DNA from: Pedobacter antarcticus
Lineage (GTDB): Bacteria; Bacteroidota; Bacteroidia; Sphingobacteriales; Sphingobacteriaceae
DNA: 64,000 nt
NCBI RefSeq assembly: GCF_900112985.1
Contig: NZ_FONS01000014.1
Location: 37,829-101,828, forward strand
Direction of reading: 5' to 3'
Positions 54,442 through 62,760 of this stretch are shown piece by piece (within the stretch, counting starts at the first letter, position 1; every line of letters starts with the position of its first letter). Position numbers and translations under genes: made by a program. The notes beneath the pieces were generated by a model. It did no database searches, was not told the DNA's origin, and was given only the letters and a program-made list of their open reading frames with translations.

Positions 54442-54461
54442 TATATGTCTATATACATATA
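54442..54461 (+). promoter_or_regulatory. Second copy of the TATATGT-N6-ACATATA operator
   Basis: The 7-bp arms are identical to those of the site at 52346-52365 and the spacer length is the same. It lies between divergent genes, ending 25 bp before the ATG at 54487. Confidence 0.6.
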
Positions 54462-54486
54462 TTTGATATATATAAATTCAAGCGCC

Positions 54487-54846
54487 ATGAAGATAAGAGC
54501 TTTCAAAATTGATTCCCTTAACAGGGAAATTGTTGAACTTCAGATCGACCCCTCATTAAAAGTTTTTAATGAGGTTATCGGCTGCCGTTGTGTTGATGTC
54601 ATCAGACTGGATGCTTTGGGAACGGATGTTATTTACATAGATGATGAGGGACTATATCAGGTACCTGAAGGGGCATTCTCAGTAAGGGGGCTTTATGGTG
54701 TGTTTTCCGGGAACGGACTTGTTGTAGGAACCTTCGAGGGGCAGGATGTAGATTGTACAACAACTCTTGATAAACTTAAAAAACTCATCAGGTTTGAAGA
54801 TCCGCATTACCGTCCAGAGCCAGCTTTACAGTTTATTGTATTATAA
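54487..54846 (+). CDS. DUF3846-like protein, 119 aa
   Basis: MKIRAFKIDS starts a small alpha/beta protein with VIYIDDEGLYQVP and YGVFSGNGLVVGTFEG, the latter resembling the nucleotide-site-like loop of DUF3846 proteins of phages and plasmids. The start at 54487 is preferred over an upstream frame that reads through the operator. Function unknown. Confidence 0.55.
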   Translation: MKIRAFKIDSLNREIVELQIDPSLKVFNEVIGCRCVDVIRLDALGTDVIYIDDEGLYQVPEGAFSVRGLYGVFSGNGLVVGTFEGQDVDCTTTLDKLKKLIRFEDPHYRPEPALQFIVL

Positions 54847-54900
54847 AATAAATTGCTAATTTGGGGCGAGAAGGGATTAACCCTGATTTGATATATTTAA

Positions 54901-55140
54901 ATGGAGAAAATTTTAGATGGCGATCAAGATCAGCCTTATTCAACCTATATTCATAAGCTCCTGGAATTTGAGTTAATCACTCCTACAACGCTTTCCACTA
55001 AGATGTGGCCGAACCTACCTGAAAAGACTGCATATAATAAGCTGTACAACAAATTGAATAGAAAGGCTAAACAACGGATAACTGATGCTGATATCGCTTT
55101 AGCAAAGTCTGTTTGTCACGAATTAAAACTGTTTCTCTAA
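54901..55140 (+). CDS. Hypothetical protein, 79 aa
   Basis: This is a basic helical protein whose centre (KTAYNKLYNKLNRKAKQRITDADIALAKSV) may form a helix-turn-helix-like DNA-binding unit. Its stop overlaps the stop of the convergent XRE gene by four bases. I do not recognise a family. Confidence 0.45.
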   Translation: MEKILDGDQDQPYSTYIHKLLEFELITPTTLSTKMWPNLPEKTAYNKLYNKLNRKAKQRITDADIALAKSVCHELKLFL

Positions 55141-55568
55141 GATTTGGGTTCATCTTCTCCCTTCGGCTTACCAGATTTAAGAGCAGATATTACTTCATCC
55201 TTAGCACTAACGATCTTGTGTAAATATTCGTTTTCTTTTTTAGTTAGCTCTAGCTCTTTTTGCAGTTGAAAGATGATCCTTTGATTTTGATCTCTGTAGA
55301 ATTTCTCCGCATCATCTCCTGGTGCTAGTTCTTCACTTTCTATAGGTCGATAACGCTCTCCTTGGCCGGTTTCCAAATAGTCTATATTGATATTATAGAT
55401 TTCCTCAAGCATGTACTTAATCCGTGCTGTAAGGTTATTTTTTCCCCTTTCAAGATCAGAATACCCGCCTTGTGTTAAACCTAATGATTCCCCAAATTTT
55501 CCTTGGGTCTTACCAGAATCCTTTCTGTATTCTCTAAGTCTTATGCCTATTTGTTGTTTTTTTTCCAT
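55137..55568 (-). CDS. XRE-family transcriptional regulator, 143 aa
   Basis: The N-terminal helix-turn-helix reads IGIRLREYRKDSGKTQGKFGESLGLTQGGYSDLERGKNN (residues ~7-45), followed by a dimer-type segment. The second half is a coiled-coil (FQLQKELELTKKENEYLHKIV). It probably represses itself through the palindrome 68 bp upstream. Confidence 0.8.
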   Translation of the reverse strand: MEKKQQIGIRLREYRKDSGKTQGKFGESLGLTQGGYSDLERGKNNLTARIKYMLEEIYNINIDYLETGQGERYRPIESEELAPGDDAEKFYRDQNQRIIFQLQKELELTKKENEYLHKIVSAKDEVISALKSGKPKGEDEPKS

Positions 55569-55908
55569 TTTCCATTTGAAGCGCGTCTTTAAGATTCTCC
55601 ATGAGACGATGATATTTGCCTAAAGCACAATATATTGCATAATTGTGCAATTATGCATTTTAATTTCCTCCCGAATCGTAAATATAGATAATCGTTTTTA
55701 ATTGAATCTAAGTTCAGATCCTGAAAATCGATTGAGTAAAATATCGTTTACCCCACTTCCAAAAAAGCACAGATCGACAATATATTATACCGTTTTACAG
55801 TTATAATACTGCTGGAACCGTAAAAACCTGTTATCGGCTATAAGAGGCACGGGTTTAGCTATAAAAATTTCACTATAATTGTGTAATCATTAACCCTATC
55901 CTTATACT
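55569..55908. promoter_or_regulatory. Divergent promoter region with a TGCATAATT palindrome
   Basis: TGCATAATT (55636-55644) and AATTATGCA (55649-55657) form a perfect inverted repeat around GTGC, overlapped by a second inverted pair GCACAAT ... ATTGTGC (55625-55648). A related half, ATTGTGTAATCATT, lies near 55878, just before the GNAT gene. This is a likely operator region of the XRE regulator. No gene is seen in the interval. Confidence 0.55.
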
Positions 55909-56475
55909 ATGAAAAAGGCGAGAGCTGAAGACAAGCAATTAGTTGTAGCTATTCTTACGAAGTCCTTTAATGAAAATCAAAGCGTCAACTACATTGTTAA
56001 ACAAGACAATAAAAGAGAATCACGGTTAAAAGAATTGATGGCTTATTCATTTGAAATTTGCTATCGATATGGTGAGGTCTACTTATCTGACGATAATACA
56101 GGTTGTGCTCTTGTTCTTTATCCTGAAACAAAATCTGTTCTTAAGACCATTCCCCTGGATCTGCGATTGCTTATTAAATGCATAGGTATCGAGAATGCAG
56201 GTAAAGCTATGAAGCGAGAAAGCTTGATCAAAAGTCAGTACCCGAAAGAGCCGATCTACTACCTGTGGTTTATCGGGGTGCTACCTGATCAACAGCACAA
56301 AGGTGTAGGTACTTCGTTAATGTTGTCAATCTTAGATGATGCCAGACGTCAATCAAAGCCTGTTTATTTAGAAACTTCTACAGTGAGAAATATTAAGTGG
56401 TATCAGAATTTCGGCTTTAATATTTACCATGAACTTGACTTTGGCTATAAGCTATTTATGCTGAAAGGACGGTAA
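55909..56475 (+). CDS. GNAT-family N-acetyltransferase, 188 aa
   Basis: The acetyl-CoA-binding signature appears as LWFIGVLPDQQHKGVGTSLM (residues ~122-142), followed by PVYLETSTVRNIKWYQNFGF, typical of GNAT motif B. The N-terminal half is a helical substrate region. The substrate is unknown; the position 6 bp before a LuxR-type regulator suggests a co-regulated small-molecule modification. Confidence 0.8.
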   Translation: MKKARAEDKQLVVAILTKSFNENQSVNYIVKQDNKRESRLKELMAYSFEICYRYGEVYLSDDNTGCALVLYPETKSVLKTIPLDLRLLIKCIGIENAGKAMKRESLIKSQYPKEPIYYLWFIGVLPDQQHKGVGTSLMLSILDDARRQSKPVYLETSTVRNIKWYQNFGFNIYHELDFGYKLFMLKGR

Positions 56476-56481
56476 GAAGGT

Positions 56482-57429
56482 ATGAATGTATTCGATACTG
56501 AAATGCATCTGGTGACATTTCTCTTTGTTATAGCTGAATCCGTATTATTATTATTCCAGACATTTTATCTTCTTTCAAGGCCATCTGAAAAGCGCAGGCT
56601 TTATTTCGTAATTCTTTTATTCCTATTGATTTTATATAACATCACTGGGGGCCTATTTCCTGATCCTAACCTCAGCATAGATATTAAAGTTCAAAATATC
56701 TTAGCGTATGGTACCGGCTTCTCAATGGCCTGCTATTTTCCGTACTACTTCTATAAAGGATGGGAATTGAAGGAATTGAGGTTTCATGCCTTTTATGGTG
56801 TTTGGTTGTTTTTGTTTTTACCATACTTGGCCTTTATAGGGATCGAGTATATGTTTACCGGTGATCTGATCTCTTCGGTCCAACATGGGGTTGCAATTGC
56901 TTTTATATATGCCATAGTTGTAATGCTAAAGATGTTCAAGGCAATATCCATGAAATATGCACTTGATAATAGTGGATGGACAGCCGATGTGTATTTAACC
57001 TATTTCGCCATTATACCCTGGATTGCATTGCCATTAATTAGTTTCTTTCAACTTTCACAATTTGTAGAGGTAATGGTTACGAACCTGGGATTTACTATTA
57101 TTACATTCCTGTTCTCCCGGAACAACATTATTAAATCATGGGAGGAAGAGCGCCAACTTGCTAGCCTTAATGGAAATCTAAGCCTATTGGACAGCTCTTC
57201 AGATGTATTCTTGAATAACTGCCAATATTATAATTTAACGGCCAGGGAAATAGAAATTGTTACTCTAATCCGGATAGGGCAGACATATAAAAGTATCGCT
57301 ACTGATCTGTTTATAGCGGAAAAGACCGTTGCTAAGCATGTTCAGAATGTCTATCGGAAAATGGACGTGTCCAATAAGATGGAGTTGGTCGGCAAGTTAG
57401 AAGACAATCAACCCAAAACTGAAATTTAG
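56482..57429 (+). CDS. Seven-helix membrane protein with LuxR-type DNA-binding domain, 315 aa
   Basis: Seven hydrophobic segments fill residues ~8-215. They are followed by a linker and a C-terminal LuxR helix-turn-helix (LTAREIEIVTLIRIGQTYKSIATDLFIAEKTVAKHVQNVYRKM, residues ~252-295). It is a one-component membrane-bound regulator. It follows the GNAT gene by 6 bp and its stop lies within the terminator shared with rep. Confidence 0.8.
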   Translation: MNVFDTEMHLVTFLFVIAESVLLLFQTFYLLSRPSEKRRLYFVILLFLLILYNITGGLFPDPNLSIDIKVQNILAYGTGFSMACYFPYYFYKGWELKELRFHAFYGVWLFLFLPYLAFIGIEYMFTGDLISSVQHGVAIAFIYAIVVMLKMFKAISMKYALDNSGWTADVYLTYFAIIPWIALPLISFFQLSQFVEVMVTNLGFTIITFLFSRNNIIKSWEEERQLASLNGNLSLLDSSSDVFLNNCQYYNLTAREIEIVTLIRIGQTYKSIATDLFIAEKTVAKHVQNVYRKMDVSNKMELVGKLEDNQPKTEI

Positions 57430-57456
57430 TATCTGCCTACTTTTTAGGCAGATACT
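57428..57456. terminator. Bidirectional terminator between LuxR-type gene and rep
   Basis: AGTATCTGCCT (57428-57438) pairs perfectly with AGGCAGATACT (57446-57456) around a T-rich loop, followed by TTTTCTTC. It overlaps the stop codons of both convergent genes. Confidence 0.8.
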
Positions 57457-58366
57457 TTTTCTTCTGAAACACAGCAACAATATATGCAGCTGGATCTTCT
57501 ATTTGCGACTTATTCTTTTGCTTCTTTATTTGCTCAATTAATGCTTCAAATTCGGGCATATATTTTTGAGCTATCAACTCAGCATACGCTTTTGAAATCC
57601 CGTAGGCTTCTACTGTTGATACAGCCTTTTGATAAGTTAAAGAGGTCTGGATGTCTACTTCTTTGGTATTAACCCTGTTGTAGTTTACATATATGGTAAT
57701 GGAGTGAAAGGAACGCCCTTTTTTATGTAATTCGTAATCGAATGTAATGTCGGTATGCGTGTTGATTTGCTGTTTTGAAATCTCTAATACATTCTTTCTA
57801 AATGCGTTCACTTCAGTAAACTGCTCAGGAACTTTGTTCTTAGGGTCTTTCAAGTATAGCATTTCCTTAAGTTTGGCGATCTCAATAGTGATCTTCCCTA
57901 CTGCCCTCCACTGGCATGCCAGGGTGTACAAACGTTTAGCATATTTTGAGGAACAGGATAGAACGGATTTTAGCTGAAATATTGTAAAGTTGTTTTTCAA
58001 TTCAAATAGATAGGGTCTGGCCTCCGGAGATACTGAGGCTGTAAAATATCCTTTGCCCTTCATGTACTCAAATCCACTAAATAGCCAAATTTGTTTGAGG
58101 CTCCGTTCAGTCTCAATAGTAAACATTCTGCTACCCATATCCTCAGTAGCCTGCTGCAATTGGTTATAATGCCATTCACGACCGGTTATCGATTCAATGT
58201 CCTTGGCATAGAGGTTATATTTCTTTTCCTTATCGTCATCCTTTTCTAAGGATGCAAGTAGCAAGAAGAGAATATCTAATTGACAAGCAGTAAAGTCATA
58301 CCTTCCACTGGTAATCATGTTATGCTGCATGATTACTTTGTCTTTGGGTAGCTGTTGAAGTTCCAT
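57437..58366 (-). CDS. rep: RepB/Rep_3-family plasmid replication initiator, 309 aa
   Basis: The two winged-helix domains of Rep_3 initiators are readable. Residues ~12-120 include VIMQHNMITSGRYDFTACQLDILFLLLA and the start of WH1; residues ~130-240 include FTIFQLKSVLSCSSKYAKRLYTLACQW, the WH2 recognition region. The start at 58366 (MELQQLPKD) fits the family; an upstream ATG would add a hydrophobic stretch atypical for Rep. The gene is flanked upstream by an inverted-repeat operator and the iteron array, which marks this window as plasmid DNA. Confidence 0.85.
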   Translation of the reverse strand: MELQQLPKDKVIMQHNMITSGRYDFTACQLDILFLLLASLEKDDDKEKKYNLYAKDIESITGREWHYNQLQQATEDMGSRMFTIETERSLKQIWLFSGFEYMKGKGYFTASVSPEARPYLFELKNNFTIFQLKSVLSCSSKYAKRLYTLACQWRAVGKITIEIAKLKEMLYLKDPKNKVPEQFTEVNAFRKNVLEISKQQINTHTDITFDYELHKKGRSFHSITIYVNYNRVNTKEVDIQTSLTYQKAVSTVEAYGISKAYAELIAQKYMPEFEALIEQIKKQKNKSQIEDPAAYIVAVFQKKKYLPKK

Positions 58367-58377
58367 GATCAAATATA

Positions 58378-58426
58378 ACAAAACGAATATTAAAAACGAA
58401 GTATTGTTTATCATTATTCGTTTTGT
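58378..58426 (-). promoter_or_regulatory. Inverted-repeat operator upstream of rep
   Basis: ACAAAACGAATA (58378-58389) and its exact complement (58415-58426) flank 25 bp that include AAAAACGAAGTATTG, half of an iteron. Rep_3 proteins repress their own gene through such inverted half-iterons. Confidence 0.65.
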
Positions 58427-58456
58427 ATGAAGCTCAGGAATTTTAAGTGTTTACAA

Positions 58457-58577
58457 CAGGCGACAGATATATACCCGACCAAGCGAGATCCAGTACTGAT
58501 ATCTGTCCGACCTAGATAACTTCAGGCGACTGTTTGATGCCTGGCGGCTCAGCTGGAGCATTTCCAGGATGTCTGAT
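58457..58577. repeat. AGGCGAC repeat cluster 3, next to the origin
   Basis: AGGCGAC starts at 58458 and 58524. The second unit (58521-58576) shares about 55 bp with 51838-51890, including ACTGTT, GCCTGGC, CTCAGCTG and TTCCAGG-like blocks. Confidence 0.6.
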
Positions 58578-58611
58578 CAGCCGACAAATCTATCTTTTAA
58601 GATTGTCCAGA

Positions 58612-59071
58612 CTGATAAAACCTTCGTTTTAGGTTTTGCGAGCTATCATATCTTTTGATTGTTATTATAAATGAGGCACTTGGACATAAGATTGACTGAT
58701 AAAACCTTCGTTTTCAACTAGCTAATACAGCTGATAAAGAGGTGATTAGATTTTAACCATCATAATGCTAGCGCCTAAATACATGAAATAAAATCGGATA
58801 CTACCCCTTCAGGAGGCCATATTTTTGTTACCACACTGATAAAACCTTCGTTTTAAAGTCAGCAACATGCAGTATATCAATTATTTATGCGGTATATATG
58901 GTTTGAAACGCACTGGAATAGCTTTAATTTGAAAAAACGAAGTATACTTTCTCTTACTCGTTTTTAACTGATAGAACCTTCGTTTAACGATGATAAAACC
59001 TTCGCTTTTAAGGATAATAACTTCGGAATAAATGATGATACCTTCTTTTTAGCTGATAAAACCTTCGTTTA
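58612..59071. repeat. oriV: Replication origin with iteron array
   Basis: The iteron CTGATAAAACCTTCGTTTT occurs exactly at 58612, 58696 and 58836. It recurs with one or two changes at 58968, 58991 and 59053 and in degraded form near 58731 and 59034. All are in the same direction and irregularly spaced (84, 140, 132, 23 and 62 bp). Inverted partial copies (AAACGAAG) lie near 58935. Beside a Rep_3 gene this is the plasmid origin. The interval 58415-59382 has no gene. Confidence 0.85.
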
Positions 59072-59332
59072 TATGCCTATAACTATCTGTATATTAACGC
59101 ATTACAGGGGCGTAAAATAACAAAGTAAAGAAAGTAATTAAATTAAAGAAACATGTTAGGCCACCTCTTAAGCTTATACAGACGTGTGTTTTTGAGAAAT
59201 CGACAAAATGGCAGGAAAACAAAAAAACAAGAGGGAGGGAACAAAATAAAATTCTGTTTCCCGTTTGTAACAAATCTGTTACATTGCCCCCGGTTTCCAT
59301 AAATGCTTTTGAACAAGATCAATACTATTATG

Positions 59333-59388
59333 TTTTTATGCATTTATGCGTTTATGCGTTTATGTCTTTATGTCTTTATGCTTTATAG
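59333..59388. repeat. Seven tandem 8-bp units of type NNTTTATG
   Basis: Units from 59333 are TTTTTATG, CATTTATG, CGTTTATG twice, TCTTTATG twice and CTTTATAG. The array runs into the stop codon region of umuC. A GTAAC/GTTAC inverted pair lies nearby at about 59266-59281. Confidence 0.7.
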
Positions 59389-60648
59389 TATAATATCAAT
59401 TACATCCTTTAATCTAGTGGTGTAACATGGAGATAGCTTTTCATTTTTCAACTTCCAATTCCTTCCAAATCCCTGACTTCCTAATCGGAGTTTATCAGTA
59501 CCGTACAGTCCATTGATCTTATCCAAAGCTACCATAATCTTTTCTTGTTTCTCAGAATCGAATTGATAAAATAAATTACTTTGAACCTGGTCTGAGGAAA
59601 TTATATCCGTGACAATGACCCCGGCCTTCTTATATTGATACCCTTTGCGATAAATACCTTTTAGTGCCAAAAGAGCAAACTTATTTAGTTCCATTGTGCT
59701 ATTAATAGCTACAGGAAGAATTGTTGTTTTTGAATTGCTATACTGCTTAAGATCCCCTCTGAACAAGTTAGTCTGCACAAAGACAGTTACAATCTTGCAA
59801 CACGAATTCTGGTCCCGTAACTTCTTAGCACATTTAGCAGTGAAATTACTCACGGCCTCCGCTATATTTTCGTACTCCGTAAGCATCGTTCCAAAGCTTC
59901 TTGAAGTACATATTCCTTTTTTTGAAGCAGGTGCTGATTCCAGAGGTATGCATGGTTTACCTCTTAATTCATACCACATTCTTAAACCTGTAATTGTCAT
60001 TTTTGATTTTACCCATTCGCTAGGCAAACATGAAAATTCCAAAGCGGTATTAACCCCGTGCTGAGCAAGCATTTTTGCATATTGACCACCAATTCCCCAA
60101 ATGTCACCGACCGGAAAATCTGATAAAGCAATATGTATTTCTTCTTTAGTCAGGATAGCTTTAACACCTCTTGATGTGGGATCTTTCTTGGCTAACTTAT
60201 TTGCGAGCTTAGCCAGGGTTTTGGTTGGTGCCAATCCTATGCTGATGGGAATTCCTGTATTTGTTGTGGTAGTCTTAACGATATGTCTGGCATATTCCGG
60301 AAGATCATAATATTCAAATCCCTTGAACTGTAGAAAGGCTTCGTCAATGCTGTAGATTTCGGTTTCAGGAGAGAACCTGGATAAGGTTGCCATAACCCTA
60401 CTGCTCATATCTCCATAGAGGGTATAGTTAGATGAAAATACTTGAACTTCTTTTTCTTCGATGAGCGATTTGATTTCAAATGCCGGAACTCCCATCGCAA
60501 TACCCAGGGCTTTTGCCTCATTCGATCTTGCAACGACACAGCCATCGTTATTGCTGAGTACAACGATAGGCTTACCCACCAATGAGGGGTTAAATACCCT
60601 CTGACAGCTTGCGTAAAAGTTATTGCAGTCCGCTATTCCAATGATCAT
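59383..60648 (-). CDS. umuC: Error-prone DNA polymerase V subunit UmuC, 421 aa
   Basis: This Y-family polymerase begins GIADCNNFYASCQRVF with the first catalytic Asp. The second acidic pair is in YSIDEAFL near residue 100, and the little-finger domain spans ~240-350. The length is normal. Its ATG overlaps the umuD stop (ATGA), so the two are one operon. It allows lesion bypass after DNA damage. Confidence 0.9.
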   Translation of the reverse strand: MIIGIADCNNFYASCQRVFNPSLVGKPIVVLSNNDGCVVARSNEAKALGIAMGVPAFEIKSLIEEKEVQVFSSNYTLYGDMSSRVMATLSRFSPETEIYSIDEAFLQFKGFEYYDLPEYARHIVKTTTTNTGIPISIGLAPTKTLAKLANKLAKKDPTSRGVKAILTKEEIHIALSDFPVGDIWGIGGQYAKMLAQHGVNTALEFSCLPSEWVKSKMTITGLRMWYELRGKPCIPLESAPASKKGICTSRSFGTMLTEYENIAEAVSNFTAKCAKKLRDQNSCCKIVTVFVQTNLFRGDLKQYSNSKTTILPVAINSTMELNKFALLALKGIYRKGYQYKKAGVIVTDIISSDQVQSNLFYQFDSEKQEKIMVALDKINGLYGTDKLRLGSQGFGRNWKLKNEKLSPCYTTRLKDVIDIIL

Positions 60649-61076
60649 AGTGCTTTGTTTATAATATAGGTGACCTTACCCCAGATAGATCCTTGGTTAG
60701 CCTCGTCAATTAAAACAGGTTTAAAATTTCTGTTAAAGGCCATCAAATATGTGTTACCATTTTCCTTTCGGATTTGCTTTAGTGTAAATCCCCCATCAAT
60801 CCAAGCCACTACTAGACTGTTATTTTCCACTCTGAGAGATTTATCTACAATGGCTAGAGAGCCATCAAATATTCCTATATCTATCATCGAATCCCCCGTT
60901 ATTCGGCCTATGAATGTACTGGAAGGGTTTTTGATCAGTGTTTCGTTCAAGTCTATTGCCAATTCCATGTAATCGGAAGCAGGTGAAGGAAAGCCAGCCT
61001 GAATTCCTTTGTCAAAGTATGGAATCAGCTTATTTGTGTTATTTTGTATCGTATATAATTGAATCTTGTGCTCCAT
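60645..61076 (-). CDS. umuD: UmuD-like LexA-family peptidase, 143 aa
   Basis: The self-cleavage site is IQAG-FPSPA near residue 28, the catalytic Ser is in ITGDSMID near 63, and the Lys is in FTLKQIRK near 97. Cleavage would be triggered by RecA filaments and the product activates UmuC. The gene is divergent from 61130, so the 53-bp gap holds both promoters. Confidence 0.9.
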   Translation of the reverse strand: MEHKIQLYTIQNNTNKLIPYFDKGIQAGFPSPASDYMELAIDLNETLIKNPSSTFIGRITGDSMIDIGIFDGSLAIVDKSLRVENNSLVVAWIDGGFTLKQIRKENGNTYLMAFNRNFKPVLIDEANQGSIWGKVTYIINKAL

Positions 61077-61129
61077 AGTGCCGGTAAAAATACTAAATAT
61101 ATTAGCAAAGGAAGCTTAAACAGATAAAT

Positions 61130-61402
61130 ATGAAAACGCAAGAACTAACACTACAGCTTTATAGCTCTCTTAGAGACAAGGGCTATACTTATTTTTATGG
61201 TTCGATTGAAGAAGTCCCGGAAGACGAATTTGGAAATTCAACATTGATAACTTTAACACCAATTAAATTTGATCCGGAGAATCTGCCGATCCCAGAAGAA
61301 TTCCATGCCTGGTATTCATTCTCTGAATCGGGTACTGAAATGGCTAAAGGTGTCGATACTATCAAGTTTGTGGTGCTACTTCCGGAAACTATAATTGCTT
61401 AA
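61130..61402 (+). CDS. Hypothetical protein in operon with SRAP, 90 aa
   Basis: This acidic, single-domain alpha/beta protein (YTYFYGSIEEVPEDEFG, LITLTPIKFDPENLP, IKFVVLLPETI) has no recognised family. It lies 5 bp before the SRAP gene, divergent from umuDC, so it is probably part of the DNA-damage module. Confidence 0.55.
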   Translation: MKTQELTLQLYSSLRDKGYTYFYGSIEEVPEDEFGNSTLITLTPIKFDPENLPIPEEFHAWYSFSESGTEMAKGVDTIKFVVLLPETIIA

Positions 61403-61407
61403 ATACG

Positions 61408-62187
61408 ATGTGTTATAATTATTCGCAAGAACTCAAGGCTCAGGATCTTGAAATTGAGTATAATCGAGAGATGCCAAGTGAGTATAGGGAACAGTACCAG
61501 CCGTACTATAATGCTGATGGATATGCTCACCCCTTGATGCCAGTTATATCCTCTGATCAACCCAACATTATTCAACTGCAGGAATGGGGATTGATCCCTA
61601 TTTGGGCTAAGTCAGACGATGATGCCAAAGTAAAAAGAAAAGGAACATTGAATGCAAAAGCTGAAACACTGTTTGAACTCAACTCCTTTAAAAATATAGC
61701 TCCCACCCGAAGGTGTCTAATTTTGGTAAGTGGTATATTTGAGCCTCATCATTTTAGTGATGGGGATGTAAGGTATTACTATATTACCCGAAAGTCTAAA
61801 AGATCCTTTGCAATAGGCGGGATATGGAATTATTGGAGAAGCCCGCAAACCGGAATCGTTCACCGATCATTCTCTATGATCACCACCCCGCCAAATCCAC
61901 TTTTAGAAGCGATACATAACAATAAACCCAGGATGCCGTTTTTCGTCCCTGATCATCAACATAATTCATGGCTCTCAAATGATATCAGCATTACGGACAT
62001 TCAGTCTCTTATGCAGCCTTATGAAGACGTCAGTGACTTACGAGCCTGGCCTATATCAAAGTCAATCAACTATAGAAAAACAAACTCGAACATCCCAGAA
62101 ACCTTGCAGCGAGCCGAGTTATCTCATCCAGTCCACATTCGTGAAAATCAACACATTTTAGATATCCTAAACCGATATATAGCTTAG
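61408..62187 (+). CDS. SRAP-family (YedK/HMCES) abasic-site-binding protein, 259 aa
   Basis: MCYNYS places the catalytic Cys2. The fold is confirmed by GTLNAKAETLFELNSFK (the Asn and Glu motif), CLILVSGIFEPHH (the His motif) and FSMITTPPNPLLEAIHNNKPRMP. SRAP proteins form a covalent link to abasic sites in single-stranded DNA. Here it is intact and beside umuDC; a decayed copy lies at 49843-50333. Confidence 0.9.
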   Translation: MCYNYSQELKAQDLEIEYNREMPSEYREQYQPYYNADGYAHPLMPVISSDQPNIIQLQEWGLIPIWAKSDDDAKVKRKGTLNAKAETLFELNSFKNIAPTRRCLILVSGIFEPHHFSDGDVRYYYITRKSKRSFAIGGIWNYWRSPQTGIVHRSFSMITTPPNPLLEAIHNNKPRMPFFVPDHQHNSWLSNDISITDIQSLMQPYEDVSDLRAWPISKSINYRKTNSNIPETLQRAELSHPVHIRENQHILDILNRYIA

Positions 62188-62760
62188 CTATAAATTACGA
62201 TCTATTTTTGTCGTTGCCTGGTTTGAACATTCGGGATCAATTTTCCCCAAACTTGGTATATAAGATCATTTACGTCGGGGCATTTATTACCCCTTGCAAA
62301 ATACTTGCCTTCCCCCCTCTCCTACTTTTAGATTTTGTAGCAATTTTAGTACTACGTATATACGTACCCCTGTTTAAAGGCTATTATGGAGGTATATACG
62401 TTGGTTTACGTATATGCCTACGTAGATAAAATACTGCTTGCTTCGCATTCAAATACGCATAAAAGAGTATTTGAAATCCTTTCCTGCCGGCCCATATTTG
62501 ATTAATGGCAAGCCGATACTGGTCGCCACCTACGATCTACAGAAATCCACCGAGCTTAATAGTTTTTACCATATAATATCTATAATACAGTTTAACCATA
62601 AAATTATATGTCTGTATAACAGTTAGTTATGTATTTAAGCTTTAATTTTAAGCTATGCTTTTGCATAAATGCATAATAACCGTATATTTGATATGTAAAT
62701 AAGGTTTAACCGTAAACTTTACTTACAGGCGGAGCGAATAACGCCATATTTATAAGATGC
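62188..62760. other. Gene-free AT-rich region with ACGTATATACGT-like palindromes
   Basis: Short open frames here (62208-62429 and 62438-62626) have no family features. ACGTATATACGT lies near 62354, and further GTATATACGT, TTACGTATATG and CTACGTAG segments lie near 62390-62425. They could bind a regulator. GCATAAATGCATAATA near 62665 is another small inverted repeat. Confidence 0.35.

Noticed and set aside
58612..59071. Possible CRISPR array
   Set aside because: The repeats are 19 bp with highly irregular spacing, no cas genes are present, and they sit next to a Rep_3 initiator gene; iterons explain them.
59094..59343. Two overlapping minus-strand frames between the origin and umuC
   Set aside because: They are low-complexity, Phe/Leu-rich translations of AT-rich origin DNA without a credible gene context.
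62208..62626. Two short plus-strand frames
   Set aside because: They have no domain features and lie in a region of palindromic AT-rich sequence.
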